Below, in pieces: positions 1 to 6,090 of a stretch of DNA of 14,295 nt. Where the stretch lies: contig JAZLLK010000072.1 in the NCBI GenBank assembly GCA_045598105.1, forward strand, positions 1 through 14,295, given 5' to 3'. A program made the translations under genes and the position numbers. Position 1 is the stretch's first letter; each line of letters opens with the position of its first letter. Under the pieces are notes generated by a model. The model was not told the origin of the DNA. It was given only the letters and a program-made list of their open reading frames with translations, and searched no databases. Origin of the DNA: UBA1205 sp045598105. GTDB taxonomy: Bacteria; Bacteroidota; Bacteroidia; Bacteroidales; WCHB1-69.

Positions 1-58
1 TAGCTTCCATGGCTACCATTGCCTTAAATTTTGCACTAAATTTTCTTCTCTCTGTCAT
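1..58 (-). CDS. IS3-family transposase OrfA, N-terminal fragment (cut by window edge)
   Basis: Reading leftwards from an ATG at 58-56 gives MTERRKFSAKFKAMVAMEA, 19 residues that match the usual opening of IS3/IS911-type OrfA proteins (basic start, then R-R-x-F-S-x-E/K-F-K-x-x-V-A-x-E-A). In this family OrfA is a small helix-turn-helix DNA-binding protein, and a -1 frameshift with the downstream orfB makes the active OrfAB transposase with a DDE catalytic domain. Only the start of helix 1 is visible. No Shine-Dalgarno site is evident. A TAnnTTTG box lies just upstream at 93-86. Whether the rest of the element is intact cannot be judged. Confidence 0.7.
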   Translation of the reverse strand, partial: MTERRKFSAKFKAMVAMEA

Positions 59-85
59 CTTTTATTATTCTTGGTTTTATCAAAG

Positions 86-93
86 CAAAAGTA
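86..93 (-). promoter_or_regulatory. Possible -7 promoter box for orfA
   Basis: The minus strand reads TACTTTTG here, a perfect match to the Bacteroidota -7 consensus TAnnTTTG. Transcription would begin about 5 nt further on, giving a leader of roughly 20 nt before the OrfA ATG at 58. I see no good -33 TTTG element, so this is a moderate call. Confidence 0.4.
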
Positions 94-118
94 CTCTTTT
101 TTTCCTTATATTATTGGT

Positions 119-136
119 CTGAATTTTGGGGTATAT
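119..136. repeat. Probable terminal inverted repeat of the IS3 element
   Basis: On the minus strand the bases ACCCCAAAATTCAGACC resemble the terminal repeats of IS150/IS3-type elements. They lie between orfA and the point where the T9SS protein homology starts. The partner repeat is outside the window, so limits are approximate. Confidence 0.45.
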
Positions 137-569
137 TATAACCGTTGCTATGGGTAGCGGTATGATGTACTCTTTTTTCCCCTATAAAGGGTATCAAATA
201 GATAGCGTATATGTAAATGGCATATACAACCCGCAGGCCGTAATAGATGCCGGCTACACCTTTGAACGGGTAAAAGAAAACGGAAATATTCATGTTACTT
301 TTGCTTCTATGCTTTCTATAGCTTTGTCGAAAAATGACAACATACATGTGTATGCCACTAACCGACAAATACGCATTAAGAATCCTGACATGAAATCATT
401 TAAGCAAATTGCCGTATTTGATATTACCGGCAGAATGGTTGCACAATACACATACACTGCCGATAATATGATAATATTAAACACCTGCTTGCCCAAAGGC
501 ATATACATAATACGTATGCTGCTACAGGACAATAGCGGAATAGTAACCAAAAAAGTTGTTATAAAATAA
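126..569 (+). pseudogene. T9SS-secreted protein, C-terminal remnant truncated by IS insertion
   Basis: The open frame encodes at most 147 residues and carries the tail of a larger secreted protein. Residues about 4-60 match a Bacteroidota surface-protein repeat of the type ITV..GSG...F.P..GY.IDSV.VNG...........YTF..V..N..I.VTFA. Residues about 70-147 form a type A T9SS C-terminal sorting domain: V-F-D-I-T-G-R near 98-103, LPKGIYIIRM near 122-131 and a final TKKVVIK. Such domains direct export across the outer membrane by the Por machinery and are then cleaved. There is no signal peptide. An in-frame TGA at 120-122 and an IS3 end lie immediately upstream, and the only starts are a TTG at 126 inside the IS end or ATG at 150. 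The product could not enter the secretion route, so I read it as a remnant cut by the insertion. Codon use (many ATA) matches the main part of the window. Confidence 0.7.
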
Positions 570-606
570 GCAACTATATTATCATATAACATTTTTTTTA
601 GCAGAC

Positions 607-645
607 ATTAAAACACGGAGCGGCATAGCCGCTCCGTGTTTTAAT
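607..645. terminator. Strong bidirectional hairpin terminator
   Basis: A perfect 18-bp inverted repeat (607-624 pairs with 628-645) with a 3-nt ATA loop. It has a GC-rich core (ACACGGAGCGGC) flanked by A-tracts on one side and T-tracts on the other, so it can work as an intrinsic terminator on either strand. It sits 38 nt after the stop of the T9SS remnant and between convergent genes. Confidence 0.85.
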
Positions 646-730
646 ATTCATTACTGCTTGCTAAACAAATAAATAATAACTATTCATTTATTTATAACAC
701 GCTATATATCACAGAAAAAATCATTACTTA

Positions 731-770
731 TGTGTAAAATTTTAATTACACATATAACAATATTTTACAC
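731..770 (-). terminator. Weak AT-rich hairpins after the phosphorylase gene
   Basis: Two competing stems lie downstream of the minus-strand gene ending at 804: GTGTAAAAT at 732-740 with ATTTTACAC at 762-770 (9 bp), and TGTGTAA at 731-737 with TTACACA at 746-752 (7 bp). On the minus strand a T-rich run follows near 715-720. The stems contain few G-C pairs, so termination here is only possible. The stronger stop is the hairpin at 607-645. Confidence 0.25.
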
Positions 771-803
771 CAATAAATAGTGTATATATTGCTATTTTAT
801 AAT

Positions 804-1664
804 TTATATTCTATCCATAGCCATAGTTACCAGTTGCTCCATAGCCGGATGATAATCCGCACTAAAGGTTTTATTAGCCCTATTAGCTATTACCACACAC
901 ATGGTAAGTGCCTTATGTCCCATAATGGCACTAAGGGCATACAGGGCCGATGTTTCCATTTCCATATTGGTAAAATGAAGACCTCTACATGTTGCCTTCT
1001 GTAATGGGGTACAAAAATCTTCCATGCCCAATTCATGCCGCAGCACCCTGCACTGCGGAGCATAAAATCCCGAAGCCGTAAGGGTAATGCCCTTAGGCAT
1101 GTCATAAGCCATACGCTGCAGCAGGGTGCTGCTGCCGGCTACGGAATAAGGCCGGGGAAATTCCTGTTTCCAATTCACATGTTCCAAAAATGCCTGCTCT
1201 ATATCCTGCTCGTGCATAGCAGAAGAATGCTCATAATAATGTATTAGCCCGTCCATACCCAGACAATACTGCGAAGCTATATAGCTGTTCACTTCCATGT
1301 GAGGATGCAATCCGCCACAGGTACCCAGGCGAACTATATTCAAAGAAGTGTGTTCCGGAAGCAACTCCCGCTTGTGCAAATCTATATTGACCAAAGCATC
1401 CAGTTCATTCATTACTATATCAATATTATCAGTGCCCATACCGGTAGAAAGCACGGTAATGCGTTTGCCCTTGTAGGTACCGGTGTGCACCACTATTTCC
1501 CTGTTCTGCTTTTTTACCTCTATACTATCCATGTGTGATGACAACATGGGCACCCTGCCCGGATCACCTACCAATATTACATTAGATGCCAGCTCCTGAG
1601 GCCGCAAATTCAAATGATACACGCTGCCGTCAGCGTTAACAGGCATTTCTGATGCTTTTATCAT
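804..1664 (-). CDS. Uridine phosphorylase-like nucleoside phosphorylase
   Basis: A 286-aa member of the PNP/UDP phosphorylase superfamily, which cleaves nucleosides with phosphate to a free base and ribose-1-phosphate in cytosolic salvage. The phosphate-binding motif GDPGRV lies near residues 34-39. A GMGTDNIDIVMNELDALVNI stretch follows near 76-95, then a VRLGTCGG strand. Near the C-terminus comes the ribose-binding signature NMEMETSALYAL, with the glutamates that contact the sugar hydroxyls. The resemblance is to Bacteroidota proteins annotated as uridine phosphorylase, somewhat longer than the E. coli enzyme. Base specificity is inferred. An in-frame ATG exists at 1703, but I chose ATG 1664 because it gives the family's usual N-terminus (MIKASEMPVNADGSVYHL) and has a GGAG 7 nt upstream. 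The start lies 4 nt after the stop of the upstream membrane-protein gene, so translation is probably coupled. Confidence 0.85.
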   Translation of the reverse strand: MIKASEMPVNADGSVYHLNLRPQELASNVILVGDPGRVPMLSSHMDSIEVKKQNREIVVHTGTYKGKRITVLSTGMGTDNIDIVMNELDALVNIDLHKRELLPEHTSLNIVRLGTCGGLHPHMEVNSYIASQYCLGMDGLIHYYEHSSAMHEQDIEQAFLEHVNWKQEFPRPYSVAGSSTLLQRMAYDMPKGITLTASGFYAPQCRVLRHELGMEDFCTPLQKATCRGLHFTNMEMETSALYALSAIMGHKALTMCVVIANRANKTFSADYHPAMEQLVTMAMDRI

Positions 1665-1668
1665 AATA

Positions 1669-2133
1669 CTACTCCATTTTTTTATAATACATACCGTATG
1701 CACCTATGAATACAAGGGTAATACATACCCCCATAAAATCCAAATGCATGCTTTTACTCAATATAACCGGCATAATTAACATTACCAACTGTGACAGGGT
1801 GTACAAGTGAAAACCCGTTTTACGCATTTTCATCATAAGCCCTGCTCCCGTAACCGACAATAAGGCCATACATGACAACACCAAATACGAATATCGGGGA
1901 ACCATGGTGTACATATCTGCCGCCTTGGCATAGGCCTCAGCCATAGAACCGCTCACCATAGAAGAAGCCTGCTCCATAAGCGCAGGCAAAGTGTTATACA
2001 TAGCATATACCGCCATATCTCCTATAAAGGTAATGCCGCTATTAATGAATGTGAGCATACATAACACCGTTAATCCTACCGGCCGTACTTCCGACGCGAC
2101 ATCTTCCTGATAATCATCATCTATATAACTCAT
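1669..2133 (-). CDS. Small four-helix integral membrane protein, unknown function
   Basis: A 154-aa protein I do not recognise by name. An acidic cytosolic-looking N-terminus (MSYIDDDYQEDVASEVRP) is followed by about four hydrophobic segments: residues about 19-45, 81-103, 107-125 and 131-150. A loop near 46-80 is rich in Ala, Ser and Met. The short basic stretch MKMRKTG between segments 2 and 3 and the final YYKKME fit an inner-membrane protein with those parts in the cytosol. It lies directly upstream of the phosphorylase gene (4-nt gap) and 75 nt downstream of the 192-aa gene, so the three may be co-transcribed. No -7 box was found in the AT-rich gap upstream (2134-2208). A link to nucleoside salvage is suggested only by position. 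Confidence 0.8.
   Translation of the reverse strand: MSYIDDDYQEDVASEVRPVGLTVLCMLTFINSGITFIGDMAVYAMYNTLPALMEQASSMVSGSMAEAYAKAADMYTMVPRYSYLVLSCMALLSVTGAGLMMKMRKTGFHLYTLSQLVMLIMPVILSKSMHLDFMGVCITLVFIGAYGMYYKKME
1672..1675 (-). promoter_or_regulatory. Shine-Dalgarno site fixing the phosphorylase start
   Basis: GGAG on the minus strand, 7 nt before the ATG at 1664. It is formed by the last codons and stop of the upstream gene (ATG GAG TAG). Shine-Dalgarno sites are otherwise scarce in this window, so this one decides the start and suggests translational coupling. Confidence 0.6.
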
Positions 2134-2208
2134 ACTGCTATATTATTTTTATATTTTACTTTAAAATAGTTCTATTTTTATATTTTAGTATTGTTTTTTA
2201 TAATAGTT

Positions 2209-2787
2209 TTATTCTTCCAAATAGGCACTGCCCTTCCACCATCGCGTGTAATTACTGAGTGCCACCTCGCTCCACTGCGAGCAAGGCGTATTGAGGCAGT
2301 GAATAAGATTAAGCAGGGTACGCTTATATGACACACACTCATTCAATATTTTATACTGCATAAGGCTTAAGCGTTTCAGCTGCCATTCACCATTGGCCTG
2401 TAGCCACGAATAGCTCCAATAGGAAGGATGCACGGCACACCCCGTGCTTCCATAAGCCTCGTACACCGCCCGCAACAAACCAAATATTGACTGCCGCAAA
2501 GGCACAAAATCTGTCATAGCCCTGTATATGAACGGAAAACGCATTTGCATAATATGCTTTTGCAGGTTCACCTGTACACCATAATAGTTAAACTGTAACT
2601 GCTGCACCCACCGGTTTTCGGGCCACACGCTACAGGTACCTGCCATATCTACACCCGTAAGCTGCTTATATCGCAACACGTATTCCGCTACACATGCCTG
2701 CGGTATATTTACCTTAGGCAATAGCATTCCTCTATGGGGATGGTATTCCAACTCATGATTAGCTATAAGTACAAGCTGAGGTTGCAT
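2209..2787 (-). CDS. Conserved-looking hypothetical protein, 192 aa
   Basis: I do not recognise this protein. It is 192 residues, soluble-looking, with no signal peptide or membrane segment. It is rich in aromatic residues (eight Trp, with clusters YWSYSW and RWWKG) and has several Cys. It begins MQPQLVLIANHELEYHPHRG and ends GSAYLEE. The composition is that of a real folded protein, and its codon use with common ATA matches its neighbours. The ATG at 2787 follows a terminator-like hairpin of the DUF1015 gene (2805-2838), so it needs its own promoter or read-through. I see no clear TAnnTTTG box between 2788 and 2860. Downstream genes are the small membrane protein and the phosphorylase on the same strand. 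Confidence 0.75.
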   Translation of the reverse strand: MQPQLVLIANHELEYHPHRGMLLPKVNIPQACVAEYVLRYKQLTGVDMAGTCSVWPENRWVQQLQFNYYGVQVNLQKHIMQMRFPFIYRAMTDFVPLRQSIFGLLRAVYEAYGSTGCAVHPSYWSYSWLQANGEWQLKRLSLMQYKILNECVSYKRTLLNLIHCLNTPCSQWSEVALSNYTRWWKGSAYLEE

Positions 2788-2804
2788 ATAAGGATATGTT
2801 ATTT

Positions 2805-2838
2805 ATACAAAACAAAGGGAAGTGCCTATGCACTTCCC
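2805..2838 (-). terminator. Intrinsic terminator of the DUF1015 gene
   Basis: On the minus strand GGGAAGTGC (2838-2830), loop ATAG and GCACTTCCC (2825-2817) form a perfect 9-bp stem, followed by TTTGTTTTGT. This is a classical intrinsic terminator 22 nt past the stop of the gene ending at 2861. It separates that gene from the 192-aa gene. Confidence 0.85.
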
Positions 2839-2860
2839 CTGTAAATAATACATAATGCTA

Positions 2861-4111
2861 TTAATCCAAAACGTGAATAGCCAAACCCGAACGCAATTTA
2901 GGTTCAAACCATGTGGTTTTGGGAGGCATAATATTTCCGGAATCAGCTATATTGATCAACTGATCCATAGATACAGGATACAAAGCAAAAGCTACTACCA
3001 TTTCACCTGAATCCACTCTGCGTTTCAATTCACCTAATCCGCGAATACCGCCCACAAAATCTATACGGTTACTGGTTCTTAAATCGGCGATACCCAATAC
3101 ATCATTGAGCACATGCTTTGAAAGAACGTTTACGTCTAATATTTCAAGAGGATCATTGTCGTTATAGGTGCCTTTTTTAGCGTTCATTTTGTACCAGTGA
3201 CCATCTAAATACATGCTAAATTCATGTAAAGCAGCCGGTTTGAATATTTCGGTACCCATATCTTTTACGTCAAATTTTTGGGCTACCTTATTCAGGAATT
3301 CCTCTTTGCTCAGCCCGTTCAAATCCTTAACTACTCGGTTATAGTCTATAATTTTCAACTGGCTGTCAGGAAAATGTACGGCCATAAAGTAATTATATTC
3401 TTCTTTACCGGTATGGTTAGGATTTTGACCTTTGCGTTCTAATCCTATACGGCTGGCAGCAGCTGTACGATGGTGACCATCGGCTACATAAGTATTAGCT
3501 ACCTTGGTAGCAAATAATTCTTCTATGCGTGCATTGGTAGCATCATCATTAATTACCCAAAAATGATGTCCAAAACCGTCTTCTGCTACAAAATCATATT
3601 CGGCAGGCTGATTTTTAACTATATTCTCTACTATGGCGTCTATTTCAGGGACAGCCTTATAGGAAAAGAATACAGGCTCTATATTGGCATTGGTATAACG
3701 GGTAAGTACCATACGGTCTTCTTCTTTTTCTATACGGGTAAGCTCGTGTTTTTTAATTACTCCGTTAAAGTAATCTTCTGATGATGCACAGCCCACTATA
3801 CCATATTGTGTTCTGCCGTCCATAGTTTGTGCATATATGTAAAACTTAGGCTTTTCATCTTGCACTAACCATCCGTTTGCCTGCATTTTTTTGAAATTTT
3901 CTACAGCCTTGTTATACACTACTTCACTATGAAGATCCACACCTTCCGGTAAATCTATTTCCGCACGGGTTACATGCAACAATGATTCTTTTTTACCTTC
4001 GGCCATTTGTGCGGCTTCAGCTGAATTCATAACATCATAAGGTAAACATGATACCTTTTCTACCAAATCCTTAGGAGGACGTAATCCTTTAAATGGTTTT
4101 ACTATTGCCAT
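2861..4111 (-). CDS. DUF1015 family protein
   Basis: A 416-aa cytosolic protein of the DUF1015 family. Features I recognise: the N-terminal PFKGLRPPKDLVEKV followed by LPYDVMN (23-29), LLHVTRAEID near 44-53, KHELTR at 121-126, the TNANIEPVFFSY region at 140-151, and the family hallmark YVADGHHRTAAA at 208-219. The length is typical. DUF1015 has been linked to the ParB/sulfiredoxin-like fold and to free-serine kinase activity; I recall this only loosely, so the role is uncertain. In many Bacteroidota the gene sits with serC and serA, but neither is present here. It has its own -7 box (4188-4195) and terminator (2805-2838), so it appears to be a single-gene unit. The ATG at 4111 gives the standard N-terminus; no Shine-Dalgarno site is seen. 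Confidence 0.9.
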   Translation of the reverse strand: MAIVKPFKGLRPPKDLVEKVSCLPYDVMNSAEAAQMAEGKKESLLHVTRAEIDLPEGVDLHSEVVYNKAVENFKKMQANGWLVQDEKPKFYIYAQTMDGRTQYGIVGCASSEDYFNGVIKKHELTRIEKEEDRMVLTRYTNANIEPVFFSYKAVPEIDAIVENIVKNQPAEYDFVAEDGFGHHFWVINDDATNARIEELFATKVANTYVADGHHRTAAASRIGLERKGQNPNHTGKEEYNYFMAVHFPDSQLKIIDYNRVVKDLNGLSKEEFLNKVAQKFDVKDMGTEIFKPAALHEFSMYLDGHWYKMNAKKGTYNDNDPLEILDVNVLSKHVLNDVLGIADLRTSNRIDFVGGIRGLGELKRRVDSGEMVVAFALYPVSMDQLINIADSGNIMPPKTTWFEPKLRSGLAIHVLD

Positions 4112-4187
4112 ATCTTTAGTATTTATTATTTTAAAAAATTATTATTCAAACTGATACATAAAATACTGCTATTTCGTTATCAAACTG

Positions 4188-4195
4188 CAAATGTA
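4188..4195 (-). promoter_or_regulatory. -7 promoter box of the DUF1015 gene
   Basis: The minus strand reads TACATTTG, a perfect TAnnTTTG match. Transcription would start near 4183, giving a leader of about 72 nt before the ATG at 4111. No convincing TTTG element is seen at the expected -33 distance. Confidence 0.55.
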
Positions 4196-4219
4196 CACTA
4201 AATTCCCTTAATAACACCT

Positions 4220-4236
4220 GTTTTTTGCAAAAAAAC
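4220..4236. terminator. Weak A/T hairpin downstream of the small lipoprotein gene
   Basis: GTTTTTT (4220-4226) pairs with AAAAAAC (4230-4236) around a 3-nt loop, 35 nt past the stop of the minus-strand gene ending at 4271. It is nearly all A-T pairs, so it is at best a weak terminator, and it lies upstream of the DUF1015 promoter box. Confidence 0.25.
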
Positions 4237-4270
4237 TGATACTTTTTGTTCTCCCGCGTGCACGAACCCA

Positions 4271-4567
4271 CTATTCTGTAGTTGTATAGGTGTCATTCAC
4301 TACTTCCTTTTTACGCAATGATATAGTATAATATTCGTCTTCATCCATATCTGTCTGCACATCTTTTATAATATTGTAAAAACTTTCCCATTCGGCCTCC
4401 GCCTCTTTTTCGGTGAGCTCCATAAAAACATTTAACTTAGGGCTTACCACCGGTGTTATAGCCTTCAAATGCTCCATATTATTTATATGCATACTTGTAT
4501 GATACAAATAATTGTAACGCCTGCCATACTCCTCACATGAGGAGAACGTTGTAGCCATAACCGTCAC
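4271..4567 (-). CDS. Small putative lipoprotein with damaged or unusual start
   Basis: About 98 residues from a GTG at 4567; function not recognised. After the lipobox-like TFSSC the mature part is hydrophilic and acidic toward the end (ELTEKEAEAEWESFY, DMDEDEYYTISLRKK). The coding frame continues upstream of the GTG without a stop to the TAA (4600-4598) that ends the transporter gene. Those upstream codons read YKKIVLSIGIVTV, so the whole stretch to the Cys looks like a complete lipoprotein signal peptide: two Lys, a hydrophobic core, then FSSC. No ATG, GTG or TTG precedes the lysines. The sequence TAATAT-AAAAAG would become TAAT-ATG-AAA-AAG with one extra G, so a one-base deletion in the start codon is the simplest reading. 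If the GTG is used, the signal peptide lacks its basic N-region. The gene is probably co-transcribed with the transporter. Confidence 0.55.
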   Translation of the reverse strand: MTVMATTFSSCEEYGRRYNYLYHTSMHINNMEHLKAITPVVSPKLNVFMELTEKEAEAEWESFYNIIKDVQTDMDEDEYYTISLRKKEVVNDTYTTTE

Positions 4568-4597
4568 TATACCAATGCTTAATACTATCTTTTTATA

Positions 4598-5953
4598 TTA
4601 TTTTAACAAACTCACTATCATTATCAGCACTATTACCACCGGTGAGGTGTATCGGATAAGGAAACGCAACACCTTCAGCAGTGTGGGACTAATGCTCAGG
4701 CTTCCGTTATTGGTAAGTTCGTCAAAATATTCTTTATCACTCAGTTTCCAGCCGGCAAAGAGCACAAACAGCAACCCGCCCAACGGCAACAATATATTGG
4801 CCGACAGGCCATCCATACAGTCAAACAGGTTTTTGCCCATTAATTGTACATGATTTAGCACACCTAACGACAATGAGCACAACACACCTAACACCAGCAC
4901 TATCAACAATGTCACTGCTACCGATACCCTACGTGACAAATGCTTTTCCTCTATTAAATAAGCCACCACTACCTCCAATAAGGATATGGAAGAAGTAACA
5001 GCGGCAAAAAACAACACTACAAAAAACAATATGGCTAACACACCTCCCATAGGCAACTGTGAAAATATTTGAGGTATTATTACAAATACCAGCCCCGGCC
5101 CTTCTGAGGGCGTAACGCCAAAAGCAAACACAGCCGGCATAATAGCCATGCCTGCCAACATGGCAAATAAAGTATCCATAAGAGCTGTTTCGGCAGAAAG
5201 AGTAAATATGTTTTCATGCTTTTTTACATAAGAAGCATAGGTGATAATAGTACCACAGCCTATAGACAAGGAAAAGAAGGACTGCCCTAAGGCTTCCATT
5301 ACCGTTTTCATGGTTACTTCCGACCATTTGGGCAAAAACAAAAAACGTATGCCTTCTTCCGCCCCTTTGAGCGTGAGCGAATATATGGCCAAAAATATCA
5401 CCATCACAAATAATAACGGCATCATTACCTTGGTGTACTTTTCTATGCCCTTCTGCACGCCCATAATTACCACCATGGCTGTAAGAAGCAGGAACACAAG
5501 GGTAAATGCCAACGGACGCACGGCACTTGTAGCAGAATAGTGAAATATTTGCGTATAATCCAACCCCTGCGTAAATTTAAAACATACCGACTGACATAAA
5601 TAATCAATAGTCCAACCGCCTACCACACTGTAAAACGACAATATAACCACGGCACTTATTACGGATATAAAACCCACTTTACTCCATATTTTTCCATGCT
5701 TTTTGCCTTGCGCCAGCACACCAAAGGCCCCAAACACATTGGCCTGACTGCGACGCCCTATTACGAACTCGGTAATCATAAGCGGCAGGCTTATTACCAG
5801 TAAGCATATCAAATATAATATAATGAAAGCTGCACCCCCATTGGTTCCCACCAAATAAGGAAAACGCCACATATTGCCCAAGCCTACGGCCGAGCCTGTA
5901 AGCGCTACCAATACTCCGAATTTACTGCCAAAAGAATCTCTTTTTTCCCCCAT
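4598..5953 (-). CDS. Sodium-dependent transporter, NSS/SNF family
   Basis: A 451-aa inner-membrane transporter of the neurotransmitter:sodium symporter family (LeuT fold), which couples Na+ to uptake of an amino acid or related solute. The first helix carries the family signature SAVGLGNMWRFPYL at about 21-34, followed by NGGAAF near 39-44, where the unwound part of TM1 and the sodium sites lie in LeuT. About 11-12 hydrophobic segments follow, including GQSFFSLSIGCGTIITYASY (TM6 region), and the protein ends with a hydrophobic helix VVIVLIMIVSLLK. The length is usual for bacterial members. The substrate cannot be told from the sequence. The ATG at 5953 gives the typical short cytosolic start MGEKRDSFGSKFG. 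Its stop TAA lies in the same frame as, and 30 nt before, the GTG of the small lipoprotein gene. A -7 box lies at 5981-5988. Confidence 0.9.
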   Translation of the reverse strand: MGEKRDSFGSKFGVLVALTGSAVGLGNMWRFPYLVGTNGGAAFIILYLICLLVISLPLMITEFVIGRRSQANVFGAFGVLAQGKKHGKIWSKVGFISVISAVVILSFYSVVGGWTIDYLCQSVCFKFTQGLDYTQIFHYSATSAVRPLAFTLVFLLLTAMVVIMGVQKGIEKYTKVMMPLLFVMVIFLAIYSLTLKGAEEGIRFLFLPKWSEVTMKTVMEALGQSFFSLSIGCGTIITYASYVKKHENIFTLSAETALMDTLFAMLAGMAIMPAVFAFGVTPSEGPGLVFVIIPQIFSQLPMGGVLAILFFVVLFFAAVTSSISLLEVVVAYLIEEKHLSRRVSVAVTLLIVLVLGVLCSLSLGVLNHVQLMGKNLFDCMDGLSANILLPLGGLLFVLFAGWKLSDKEYFDELTNNGSLSISPTLLKVLRFLIRYTSPVVIVLIMIVSLLK

Positions 5954-5980
5954 AAATGTTATGTTTACATATTAAAAATG

Positions 5981-5988
5981 CAAATGTA
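5981..5988 (-). promoter_or_regulatory. -7 promoter box of the NSS transporter gene
   Basis: The minus strand reads TACATTTG (perfect TAnnTTTG). The start of transcription would be near 5976, giving a leader of about 23 nt before the ATG at 5953. No -33 TTTG is evident. It is the minus-strand half of a divergent promoter region shared with guaA. Confidence 0.55.
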
Positions 5989-6078
5989 TCATTTTTATTT
6001 ATGTTATTGCTATATATAGACCTATAAAGTTTTTTTTATTTACCCGCCTTTAATACTTATTATCTCATAAAAAAATTG

Positions 6079-6086
6079 TACCTTTG
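6079..6086 (+). promoter_or_regulatory. -7 promoter box of guaA
   Basis: TACCTTTG, a perfect TAnnTTTG match, preceded directly by TTG. Transcription would start about 4-6 nt on, at 6090-6092, which coincides with the guaA ATG at 6091. The transcript would thus be leaderless or nearly so. No TTTG is found at the -33 distance. Confidence 0.6.
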
Positions 6087-6090
6087 TGGC

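Larger units (their letters stand above)
1..136 (-). mobile_element. IS3-family insertion sequence, left end (partial)
   Basis: The minus strand holds the start of an IS3-type OrfA (1-58) preceded by a sequence resembling IS3-family terminal inverted repeats: read on the minus strand from about 135 it goes TATACCCCAAAATTCAGACC, close to the ACCCCAAAAnTTnGAC core of many IS3 ends. The element therefore seems to end near 133-138 and to extend leftwards out of the window. The adjacent plus-strand frame only becomes recognisable as a T9SS cargo protein from about 138, which fits an insertion boundary here. The exact terminal base and any target duplication cannot be fixed, because the other end is missing. 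The family call rests on OrfA plus the repeat-like end. Confidence 0.6.

Noticed and set aside
2144..2187. Two direct copies of TATTTTTATATTTTA 29 bp apart
   Set aside because: Simple A/T sequence in an AT-rich gap; such repeats arise easily by chance and show no other structure.
3563..3781. Plus-strand open frame inside the DUF1015 gene
   Set aside because: Antisense to a conserved region of a clear gene, with low-complexity composition.
6076..6090. TTG start for guaA giving five extra residues
   Set aside because: The TTG overlaps the promoter box region and the extra residues are not part of the family; ATG 6091 or 6100 fits GuaA homologues.
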